64,000 bases of DNA, taken from Arthrobacter sp. V1I7. Its GTDB lineage: Bacteria > Actinomycetota > Actinomycetes > Actinomycetales > Micrococcaceae. Made by a program: the position numbers and the translations under genes. Positions 8,439 to 15,630 of this stretch are shown piece by piece; within the stretch, counting starts at the first letter, position 1, and every line of letters begins with the position of its first letter. The notes under the pieces are model-generated. The model was given only the letters and a program-made list of their open reading frames with translations, made no database searches and was not told where the DNA came from. Location of the stretch: positions 62,001 to 126,000 of the forward strand of contig NZ_JAUSYS010000001.1 of NCBI RefSeq assembly GCF_030817015.1, in the 5' to 3' direction.

Positions 8439-9523
8439 CTACTCGCGGAGGTATTGGCGGAGTCCGGGGATTGCGAAGTCGACTTTGCCATAGCCCGCGG
8501 TCTCGATCAGGCCCGCAGCGATGAGCCTTTTCCGGTACTTGGAGACGACGTTGGGCTTGGCCTTGAGGATGGTGCCAATCTGGCTGGCCGCGGAGGGGCC
8601 GTCCTGAGCGGCCATGGCGTCCAGGAACTCGCGGTCTTTGTCAGAGATGTCCGACAGCGCCGACTCGACGACCACCAATGTGTTCCGTCTTTGGGCGGCG
8701 GTAATGGCACGCTGAACGCTGCTCTGATCCAGTTTCCATCCTGCCTTGTCGGCTTCGAGCCAGAGGCAGTAGCCGACCAGTTCGATCAGGAAGGGATACC
8801 CCTCGGTGGCCTCGGCTGATTCGTTGATGAGGTCGGGGGAGATGCTGATGCCTCCCTGGCTGAAGAGCTCGCTGTAGGATGCGGTGACTTCGGCGATGGC
8901 TGCTTCGTGGAGATTGATCCTGTCGGCGCGCCGCAGGAAGGTGGCGACGCCTTCGTTGAGGAGGTCGGACACGGCTGATGGCAGGCCGGCGAAGATCAGG
9001 CCGATGGGCAGCCCCTCGCGGATGGAGTGCTCGACGTCGGCGGCCAGCTGGGAGATCTCCGTCCTGTCGACGGCATGAATCTCGTCAATGGTGATGACCA
9101 GTCCTGTGCCTTGTGCGTCCAGCAGGCGCAGCAGCTCGTTCCCGGTCCGACGCCAGTCGGCCGCCCGTTCCGGGAGGAGCTGAGTTGTCAGTCCGAACCC
9201 TGCAGCGGAAAAGGCTGTATTTTTCGGGCAGGAAGCCCGTCCCCGAGCTCCTCGACGAGCGCGAGCATGTCGTCGCCGACCCCGGCCAGGAACCCGGGTG
9301 TGGCTGTCCGGGAGATGACGGCCCAGCCGTGAGCCCGGGCGATCCCTTCGGCCGCGCTCAGCATGACTGTCTTGCCGATGCCTTTGGACCCCGTGATGAT
9401 GGTCAGGAGGCCGGGCGCCCCGGAACCTTGCTGCAGGCCGTACTCGAACTCGTACAAAAGGCCGGCCCGCCCGACCAACGCAGGGGGTGTTGCTCCGGCC
9501 GTCGGCTTGAAGGGGTTCTGCAC
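8439..9523 (-). pseudogene. AAA/ORC-like P-loop ATPase, frameshifted
   Basis: One ATPase of about 360 residues split by a frame change near 9190-9230. The first part has Walker A 'GSKGIGKTVML'. The second frame resumes with 'FSAAGFGLTTQLLPERAADW' and Walker B 'LVITIDEIHA', then a helical lid ('ADRINLHEAAIAEVTASYSE') and a C-terminal winged-helix ('KPNVVSKYRKRLIAAGLIET'). This architecture matches the bacterial AAA ATPases related to archaeal/ORC-CDC6 proteins. The IS701 element sits about 10 bp upstream of the ATG, so any native promoter has been displaced. Probably inactive through both events. Confidence 0.75.
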
Positions 9524-9534
9524 AGACCTCCTAG

Positions 9535-10958
9535 TAGTACTTTGTTAGGTTGGTGGGGCGTGTTGGCAGTAGGGGCAGCGTCTGAGCTGTCGGATGAGGA
9601 TCCGTTGGAGTTCCTTGAGGACCCCGTACAGGCTCAGGCTGCCCCTGCTGCTTTTGGGGTGGCAAGGCGTTTTTTGGTGATGAACAGGTGTGCTGCGGAC
9701 ACGAGGGTGACGTGGTGGTGGAAGCCCGGGAAGGATCGTCCTTCGAAGTGGGAAAGGCCGAGGCCGGTTTTCAGTTCGCGGTAGTCGTGTTCAATGCGCC
9801 ACCGGATTTTCGCCAGCCTGACCAAGGTCCTGGTTGGTGTGTCGGCGGGCAGGTCGGAGAGCCAGTAGTCGGTGGGCTCCTTGGCGCCGGGTGGCCATTC
9901 GGCGATCAGCCAGGCCTCGGGCAACGATCCGTCTTCGCCGGGGGCGATGTGCCGGCTGGCAGGTCTGACGCGCAGGGCCAGGAAGCGGGATTTCATGGCC
10001 GCGGTCCTGTTGGTGCCGGTGTTCTTGGTGCCGTGCCGCCAGGTGATCCTGCGTAGTTGTCCCCTTCCGGCGGCCACCGCGAGTTCGGCCAGGCTGGCCG
10101 GGTCCTGTCGGTAGCGGGGCACACTGGGCCTGCCCCTGGGGCCGGAGCGTTCGGCGAGTTCGGGAACGGCATTGGCCGGGTAGGCGCTGGTGGATGCCTT
10201 GACCGCCATCACCCACGGAATGGACCGCCGGGTCAGCTCAAGCCGGAACAGCGCGTTGTCCCCGTACCCGGCGTCGGCAACCGCGACCGGGCACCTGCGC
10301 CCCCAATGGGCGAGTTCATCGATCATCTCCAGCGCGAGTTCCCACTTGGGCCGGTGCCGTACGTATTCGGGGATCTTCGCCTTGATCCGGCGGGCGGCGA
10401 CGGCTTCGGCGTGCTCGTTGGTGTCCGCACAGGCGTCATCCCAGGCCTCGGGCACGAACAGGCGCCAGTTCACCGGGGCCGAGGCATGGTCGGTGACCAT
10501 GTGCACGGTGGAGGCAACCTGGCAGTTGCCGATCTTGCCCAGCGTGCCCGAGTACTGGCGCGCCACGCACGCCGAGGCGGCCCCGTCCTTCTTGAACCCG
10601 GTATCGTCAATCACCCACGCCTCCGGCACGATAGCCTCATCGGCCAGGGCTGCCAGGCGGCGGCGGACCGGCTCCACCTCCCACGGCGAGGACGTAACGA
10701 ACTGCTGCAGCTGCTGGTGGTCCACATCCAGGCGCTCCGCCATCGGCTGCATCGACTTGCGCCGCCCCTCCAGCATCAACCCCTGCAGATACAGCCGGCC
10801 CTTCGCCCGCTGGTCCTTCCGGCCCAACGACGCGAACACCTGCCCGACGTAATCCTCCAGCTCGACCCGCAGTCCTGCCTCTTCCATGCCCACGAAACGA
10901 AATTAACAGCTCAGGCCAGCGATTAAAAGCCCCTCACCGAAGACCTAACAAAGTACTA
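9535..10958 (-). mobile_element. IS701 family insertion sequence
   Basis: Terminal inverted repeats TAGTACTTTGTTAGGT (9535-9550) and ACCTAACAAAGTACTA (10943-10958) are perfect over 16 bp. They are bordered by the 4-bp duplication CTAG (9531-9534 and CTA+G at the right). The right CTAG is split by the adjacent IS630 element. CTAG-type duplications are typical of IS701. Length about 1.42 kb, with one transposase gene. Confidence 0.92.
9634..10893 (-). CDS. IS701 family transposase
   Basis: Intact 419-residue DDE transposase of the IS701 family (DDE_5 type). The N-terminal part 'QGLMLEGRRKSMQPMAERL' is the family hallmark. The catalytic aspartates lie in 'EAWVIDDTGFKKDG' and 'CPVAVADAGYGDNALF', and the C-terminal acidic motif in 'WRIEHDYRELKTGLGLSHFE' supplies the glutamate. 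The protein cuts and pastes the surrounding element. No stop or frameshift is seen, so the element may still be mobile. Confidence 0.94.
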   Translation of the reverse strand: MGMEEAGLRVELEDYVGQVFASLGRKDQRAKGRLYLQGLMLEGRRKSMQPMAERLDVDHQQLQQFVTSSPWEVEPVRRRLAALADEAIVPEAWVIDDTGFKKDGAASACVARQYSGTLGKIGNCQVASTVHMVTDHASAPVNWRLFVPEAWDDACADTNEHAEAVAARRIKAKIPEYVRHRPKWELALEMIDELAHWGRRCPVAVADAGYGDNALFRLELTRRSIPWVMAVKASTSAYPANAVPELAERSGPRGRPSVPRYRQDPASLAELAVAAGRGQLRRITWRHGTKNTGTNRTAAMKSRFLALRVRPASRHIAPGEDGSLPEAWLIAEWPPGAKEPTDYWLSDLPADTPTRTLVRLAKIRWRIEHDYRELKTGLGLSHFEGRSFPGFHHHVTLVSAAHLFITKKRLATPKAAGAA

Positions 10959-12050
10959 CTAGTGTCCTGCGCCTGAAATTCGCTTCAGAAGTCGCCCGAG
11001 GGATTCGAGGATCTGTTCCGCGGTCTTTGTCCAGGTGAAGGGTATGGGGTTGGTGTTCCATTCGCTGACCCATTTGCGGATGTCCGCTTCGAGGGCCTGG
11101 ACGCTGCGGTGGTCACTGCGGCGCAGCAGGTCCTCGGTGACGAATCCGAAGAACCGCTCGACCTGGTTGAGCCAGGAGGAGTAGGTCGGGGTGAAATGCA
11201 TGTGGAAACGCGGGTGATTCTCAAGCCATGTCTTCACGGTCGGGGTCTTGTGGGTCTGGTAGTTGTCGCAGATGAGATGGACGTCCAGGCCCTCGGGGAC
11301 CTGGGTGTCGATCTTGGCCAGGAACTTCCTGAACTCGGCGGCCCGGTGCCTGCGGTGCAGGCTGGAGATCACTGACCCGTCCGCGGTGTTCAGGGCGGCG
11401 AACAGGGTGGTGGTCCCGTGCCGGACATAGTCGTGGGTCCGCTTCTCCGGCATGCCGGGCATCATGGGGAACGCAGGCTGGGACCGGGCCAGCGCCTGGA
11501 CCTGGGACTTCTCGTCCACACTGAGCACGACCGCCGATTCCGGGGGATTCAGATAGAGACCGACCACGTCGTAGACCTTCTCGACGAACAAGGGATCGTT
11601 GGAGAGCTTGAAGCCGTCGGCGCGGTGGGGCTTGAGTTCGAAGGTCCGCCAGATCCGTCCGATCGTGGACTTCGAGAGCCCGGAGCGTTCGGCCATCTTC
11701 GCCCTCGACCAGTGCGTGGCGTTCGCCGGCGTGGATTCGAGCGTCGCAACGACCACGTCCTCGACCTGGTCGGCGGTGATCGAGGCCGGCCGTCCGGGCC
11801 TGGGATCGTCGACCAGTCCGTCCAGCCGGTGCTCCAGGAACCGGCGCCGCCACTTCGCCACAGTATGCGGCTCGACACCGCACCGGGCTGCGACAGCCAC
11901 GTTCGTCAGACCCTCGGCGCTGGCCAGCACGATCCTCGACCGTGTCGCCAACGCCTGGGATGAGTTCCGTCTCCGGGCCCACCGCTCCAGCGTCCCGCGT
12001 TCTTCAGCCGGCAGATCCAGCAAGGCCTTCGGCCGCCCGACATTCGCCAT
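10959..12050 (-). CDS. IS630 family transposase, copy 1
   Basis: A 363-residue DDE transposase. An N-terminal HTH pair ('NVAVAARCGVEPHTVAKWRR', 'RSGLSKSTIGRIWRTFELKP') is followed by the DDE_3 domain: 'VVLSVDEKSQVQALAR' (first Asp), 'VHLICDNYQTHKTPTV' (second Asp) and 'YSSWLNQVERFFGFVT' (Glu). The stop codon TAG is built from the TA target duplication plus one flanking host base, so the reading frame is closed by the target site. Residue 14 is Pro here and Ser in copy 2. Confidence 0.94.
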   Translation of the reverse strand: MANVGRPKALLDLPAEERGTLERWARRRNSSQALATRSRIVLASAEGLTNVAVAARCGVEPHTVAKWRRRFLEHRLDGLVDDPRPGRPASITADQVEDVVVATLESTPANATHWSRAKMAERSGLSKSTIGRIWRTFELKPHRADGFKLSNDPLFVEKVYDVVGLYLNPPESAVVLSVDEKSQVQALARSQPAFPMMPGMPEKRTHDYVRHGTTTLFAALNTADGSVISSLHRRHRAAEFRKFLAKIDTQVPEGLDVHLICDNYQTHKTPTVKTWLENHPRFHMHFTPTYSSWLNQVERFFGFVTEDLLRRSDHRSVQALEADIRKWVSEWNTNPIPFTWTKTAEQILESLGRLLKRISGAGH

Positions 12051-12094
12051 ATCCTGATTTTATAATTACGAAGCGAATTTCAGGCGCAGGACAC
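10962..12094 (-). mobile_element. IS630 family insertion sequence, copy 1
   Basis: A 1133-bp element with inverted ends: GTGTCCTGCGCCTGAAATTC at the left and the complementary sequence at the right (12071-12094). It is flanked by the TA duplication typical of IS630/mariner elements (10960-10961 and 12095-12096). It is inserted into the TA of the CTAG that forms the right target duplication of the neighbouring IS701. Confidence 0.93.
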
Positions 12095-12113
12095 TAGGGG
12101 AAAGTGGGTGAAA

Positions 12114-13205
12114 CTAGTGTCCTGCGCCTGAAATTCGCTTCAGAAGTCGCCCGAGGGATTCGAGGATCTGTTCCGCGGTCTTTGTCCAGGTGAAGGGTAT
12201 GGGGTTGGTGTTCCATTCGCTGACCCATTTGCGGATGTCCGCTTCGAGGGCCTGGACGCTGCGGTGGTCACTGCGGCGCAGCAGGTCCTCGGTGACGAAT
12301 CCGAAGAACCGCTCGACCTGGTTGAGCCAGGAGGAGTAGGTCGGGGTGAAATGCATGTGGAAACGCGGGTGATTCTCAAGCCATGTCTTCACGGTCGGGG
12401 TCTTGTGGGTCTGGTAGTTGTCGCAGATGAGATGGACGTCCAGGCCCTCGGGGACCTGGGTGTCGATCTTGGCCAGGAACTTCCTGAACTCGGCGGCCCG
12501 GTGCCTGCGGTGCAGGCTGGAGATCACTGACCCGTCCGCGGTGTTCAGGGCGGCGAACAGGGTGGTGGTCCCGTGCCGGACATAGTCGTGGGTCCGCTTC
12601 TCCGGCATGCCGGGCATCATGGGGAACGCAGGCTGGGACCGGGCCAGCGCCTGGACCTGGGACTTCTCGTCCACACTGAGCACGACCGCCGATTCCGGGG
12701 GATTCAGATAGAGACCGACCACGTCGTAGACCTTCTCGACGAACAAGGGATCGTTGGAGAGCTTGAAGCCGTCGGCGCGGTGGGGCTTGAGTTCGAAGGT
12801 CCGCCAGATCCGTCCGATCGTGGACTTCGAGAGCCCGGAGCGTTCGGCCATCTTCGCCCTCGACCAGTGCGTGGCGTTCGCCGGCGTGGATTCGAGCGTC
12901 GCAACGACCACGTCCTCGACCTGGTCGGCGGTGATCGAGGCCGGCCGTCCGGGCCTGGGATCGTCGACCAGTCCGTCCAGCCGGTGCTCCAGGAACCGGC
13001 GCCGCCACTTCGCCACAGTATGCGGCTCGACACCGCACCGGGCTGCGACAGCCACGTTCGTCAGACCCTCGGCGCTGGCCAGCACGATCCTCGACCGTGT
13101 CGCCAACGCCTGGGATGAGTTCCGTCTCCGGGCCCACCGCTCCAGCGTCCCGCGTTCTTCAGCCGACAGATCCAGCAAGGCCTTCGGCCGCCCGACATTC
13201 GCCAT
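12114..13205 (-). CDS. IS630 family transposase, copy 2
   Basis: Same 363-residue DDE transposase as copy 1 except Ser instead of Pro at residue 14. All catalytic motifs ('SVDEKSQ', 'ICDNYQTHK', 'LNQVERFF') are intact. As in copy 1, its TAG stop uses the TA target duplication plus the adjacent host base. Confidence 0.94.
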   Translation of the reverse strand: MANVGRPKALLDLSAEERGTLERWARRRNSSQALATRSRIVLASAEGLTNVAVAARCGVEPHTVAKWRRRFLEHRLDGLVDDPRPGRPASITADQVEDVVVATLESTPANATHWSRAKMAERSGLSKSTIGRIWRTFELKPHRADGFKLSNDPLFVEKVYDVVGLYLNPPESAVVLSVDEKSQVQALARSQPAFPMMPGMPEKRTHDYVRHGTTTLFAALNTADGSVISSLHRRHRAAEFRKFLAKIDTQVPEGLDVHLICDNYQTHKTPTVKTWLENHPRFHMHFTPTYSSWLNQVERFFGFVTEDLLRRSDHRSVQALEADIRKWVSEWNTNPIPFTWTKTAEQILESLGRLLKRISGAGH

Positions 13206-13249
13206 ATCCTGATTTTATAATTACGAAGCGAATTTCAGGCGCAGGACAC
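12117..13249 (-). mobile_element. IS630 family insertion sequence, copy 2
   Basis: A second 1133-bp copy in the same orientation, bounded by TA at 12115-12116 and 13250-13251 and with the same inverted ends. Only 18 bp plus the two TA duplications separate it from copy 1. The only difference I noticed is G at 12011 against A at 13166. Near-identity implies very recent transposition. Confidence 0.93.
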
Positions 13250-13350
13250 TAGGTGAATGTGGTGAAGTGGCTCGGTACGGCAGCGGTGTCGTGCCGGGCA
13301 AGTCCGTGCGCCGGGAGTGCCGAAGGGTAAGGCGGTAGCATCGGGGGCAT

Positions 13351-14050
13351 GACTGGGAAGAGAACTATGTCGAGCACGTGCTGCAGGTCGGGGAGGGGCT
13401 TACGGGCCTGACCCTGAAGCAGTTAGGTTTCGAACCGCGCCTGGACGATCTGACGGAGGATCAGCGGAGCCGCCTGGACGCTGATGACCTCGAATGGGCC
13501 GGCTCAATCACCCCGGAGCGGCGCGACAGGAGCCTGTTCTAGGCAAAGCTCCTGGCCGGCGCCCTGTGGGAGGCCTCCGCCGTCCTGATCGACCAGCTTT
13601 TCGAGGATCTCGACGGTTTGAGGGAACCTTGACCGGGTTCGCCAGGACATCGCCAACACCTTCGTCCTGTCCGCTCTGCCACCCCGGCACGCCGACAAAT
13701 ACGACGTCCGGTTCGCCCAACAGTTTCTCATCATAGCTGCGGACATGACCGGGGCGCTGGTCGGCGGCTGGACGCGTCCTTCCTGCGTCCCAGGAGCTGG
13801 CGCTCCGCTGCCTTTTTGACCAGGTCGAAGTCATACAGGACCTGTAAAACCTCGATCTTGCAGACAACTGGCGGGGCCTGCTTGAACAACACCTGCTCGA
13901 AGACACGGACAGCGAGTTGCGCTGCCAGAACGCCATGGACGGTTTCGAAGGCGACATCGAACTGAACATGCAACTGGGCCTTACCCCAATGAAAATCAGG
14001 ACTGGTTCGAGCCCTTCAACGACGCCTGCCTCCCGCCCTACGTGCGCTGA
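13351..14050 (+). pseudogene. Multiply disrupted gene of unknown function
   Basis: Coding-like segments follow each other in different frames. First comes 'LKQLGFEPRLDDLTEDQRSR', ended by an in-frame TAG after 'RDRSLF'. Then 'LLAGALWEASAVLIDQLFED', 'QDIANTFVLSALPPRHADKY' with 'VRFAQQFLIIAADMTGALVG', 'QELALRCLFDQVEVIQDL' followed by a TAA, 'NWRGLLEQHLLEDTDSEL', and finally 'NQDWFEPFNDACLPPYVR' and a stop. At least three frame changes and two nonsense codons are present. The ancestor was a helical protein of about 230 residues or more that I do not recognise. Its 5' end may have been removed when the IS cluster formed. Confidence 0.6.
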
Positions 14051-14107
14051 AGCACGGGATAGCTCCCCGTTCTGAGTACGGTGGCGGACCCTGAAAGAAT
14101 GGGCTGC

Positions 14108-14572
14108 ATGGACAAACTTGAGGCCGGCAACCGGGTTCGCCCGGAGATCCTGGAGGTTCGCGTGGAACTGGTCCACAGCGAGCCTGACATATGGCGTCAG
14201 TTCAAGATCCGTGGCTCCATGGCACTGGATCAGGTACACCAGGTCCTGCAGGCCGCCTTTGGCTGGGAGGACGCGCACCTGCACAGGTTCACATCAGATG
14301 ATCCGTTCGGGCCGCTGCGGCCGGTTGATGGAGAGGTTCCGGAAGACCTGCAGTGGCTTCCCGGGCAGGAGTGCGAAGAACCGGCGGACAGGCCTGAGGA
14401 GGATTGTTCCCTTGATCGGCTGCTCGCGCTGGGTTCAGGTGCGGCGTTCTACGAGTACGACTTTGGTGACAGCTGGCTTCACCGGCTCGAGCTGGTTTCC
14501 CGCCGGCCCGCGGACGAAGACACTCCGCCGGCCCGATTGATCGACGGCGCCAGGCGCGGCGCGCCAATTTAG
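14108..14572 (+). CDS. Plasmid pRiA4b ORF-3 family protein, C-terminally short
   Basis: 154 residues from this ATG (a GTG 27 bp upstream is an alternative). It holds a single pRiA4b ORF-3-like domain: 'VELVHSEPDIWRQFKI', 'QAAFGWEDAHLHRFTSDDP' and 'YEYDFGDSWLHRLELVSRRP'. Homologous text is found in the N-terminal third of the 465-residue protein encoded at 15631-17028. There the domain is followed by a long extra region, while here the protein stops just after 'RLIDGARRGAP', exactly where the other continues. It is therefore either a single-domain paralogue or a truncated copy. It lies 9 bp before the cytosine deaminase gene. Function unknown; found on plasmids and mobile DNA. Confidence 0.75.
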   Translation: MDKLEAGNRVRPEILEVRVELVHSEPDIWRQFKIRGSMALDQVHQVLQAAFGWEDAHLHRFTSDDPFGPLRPVDGEVPEDLQWLPGQECEEPADRPEEDCSLDRLLALGSGAAFYEYDFGDSWLHRLELVSRRPADEDTPPARLIDGARRGAPI

Positions 14573-14581
14573 ACTGCATCC

Positions 14582-15037
14582 ATGACCGAAACTGAACGAA
14601 CCACCACGGACCCGGTTTTCGAAGCTGCCTACGAAGCCGCACAAAAGAGTCTCCGAGAGGGCGGCATCCCGATCGGCGCTGCCTTGGCCCGCGGCGGGGA
14701 AGTGATTGCCAGCGGCCACAACGAGCGTGTCCAGCATGGTGATCCAATCGCCCACGGCGAGATGTCTGCGCTGCGGGCTGCCGGACGCCAGAAGAGCTAC
14801 CGGGACACGACCCTCTACACCACCCTGGCGCCGTGTGCGATGTGTACCGGTACCATCATCCAGTTCAAGATTCCGCGCGTGGTGGTGGGCGAGGCCGAGA
14901 CGTTCCCCGGCGAATTCGATCTTCTGCGCTCCCGTGGCGTCGAAGTAGCGGTGTTGAATGATGCCCGATGCGTCGAGATGATGCGCACCTTCCAGGCCGA
15001 ACACCCTGAACTGTGGGCGGAGGACATCGCCGAGTAA
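14582..15037 (+). CDS. Cytosine deaminase of the yeast Fcy1 type (CDA fold)
   Basis: 151 residues of the zinc-dependent cytidine-deaminase-like fold, converting cytosine to uracil (or a related base). The zinc/proton-shuttle motif 'AHGEM' and the second motif 'APCAMCTG' are present. Flanking text ('GGIPIGAALARGGEVIASGH', 'YRDTTLYTTLAPCAMCTG') and the C-terminus 'WAEDIAE' closely follow the small homodimeric fungal enzyme rather than the large amidohydrolase CodA. It may be co-transcribed with the short pRiA4b-type gene upstream. With the guanine deaminase near the left end, the region encodes two base-salvage deaminases. Confidence 0.85.
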   Translation: MTETERTTTDPVFEAAYEAAQKSLREGGIPIGAALARGGEVIASGHNERVQHGDPIAHGEMSALRAAGRQKSYRDTTLYTTLAPCAMCTGTIIQFKIPRVVVGEAETFPGEFDLLRSRGVEVAVLNDARCVEMMRTFQAEHPELWAEDIAE

Positions 15038-15242
15038 TCAACGGCACAAAGAAGCAACGGTGAAATGGGTCACGACCATGCCAAAGCCATCGTGTGCCGC
15101 GAAATCATGCGCCTGTCGCCTGGCGGTCCAGTGCCGCAGGCGTTCTTCTCCCTCGTTTGCCACCTGCCACGCATACTTTCCAGCCGCTGCTCCGGTCTGT
15201 AGGTAGGAGAAGTTGCTCTGGTTCTCCTCTGAGGTTTGTCCC
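15038..15242. other. Intergenic region without a gene
   Basis: First part of the ~590 bp gap after the cytosine deaminase. No coding signal on either strand. The repeats and hairpin in the rest of the gap are listed separately. Confidence 0.5.
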
Positions 15243-15480
15243 GTCTCAGTAAAGTTGGCAACGGCGACGTGGGGTTCTGCCAAGTTGACTGAGACAGATC
15301 CTGTCGCCGGCGTCTCATTTGAATTGGCAATTCCGTATGCATCTCGGCGGCCGCGAGGTGCGACTGGTCAGGTAGCGCAAGGCCAGTCCGCCAGTCGCGT
15401 TGCCAAGTGGTGGTGAGACAGAGCTTGGCCGGTCGTACATGGCCATGTCTATTGAGAATTCTTGCCAACATAACTGAGAT
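15243..15480. repeat. Five interspersed copies of a 19-bp motif GTCTCAGTNNANTTGGCAA
   Basis: Copies lie at 15243-15261 (+), 15277-15295 (-), 15312-15330 (+), 15400-15419 (-, one base longer) and 15462-15480 (-). Each keeps the outer blocks GTCTCA (ATCTCA in the last copy) and TTGGCA(A), with a variable centre. The first four form two inverted pairs. Such an arrangement of half-sites is what a site-specific recombinase or a multimeric DNA-binding protein would use, but none is encoded directly alongside. Confidence 0.7.
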
Positions 15481-15528
15481 CGGACAAGGTTCCAGCCGAA
15501 GTAATAGTTAACTATTGCTTTACTGGTG

Positions 15529-15563
15529 AGCCGGCGTATTCGGAACCTGCGAATACGCCGGCT
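15529..15563 (+). terminator. Long perfect hairpin, probable bidirectional terminator
   Basis: A perfect 14-bp stem, AGCCGGCGTATTCG with its complement, and a 7-base loop, followed by TTGAATT. It lies downstream of both the cytosine deaminase gene (+) and the pRiA4b-type gene (-), so it could serve both. Confidence 0.7.
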
Positions 15564-15630
15564 TGAATTGCTCGACTTAGCCTCGGAGAACGTGGGTCGC
15601 CGCGGGTCGGTGATTTGCTGGTTGGCGTGG

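Noticed and set aside
8067..9523. A working nuclease-ATPase defence system
   Set aside because: The nuclease part is a 5'-truncated fragment and the ATPase is frameshifted; nothing intact remains to call a system.
9634..10893. Long frames opposite the IS701 and IS630 transposases
   Set aside because: Shadows of the transposase genes, repeated identically in both IS630 copies for that reason alone.
15243..15480. CRISPR-like reading of the five 19-bp repeats
   Set aside because: Orientation alternates and spacing ranges widely, unlike any CRISPR array.
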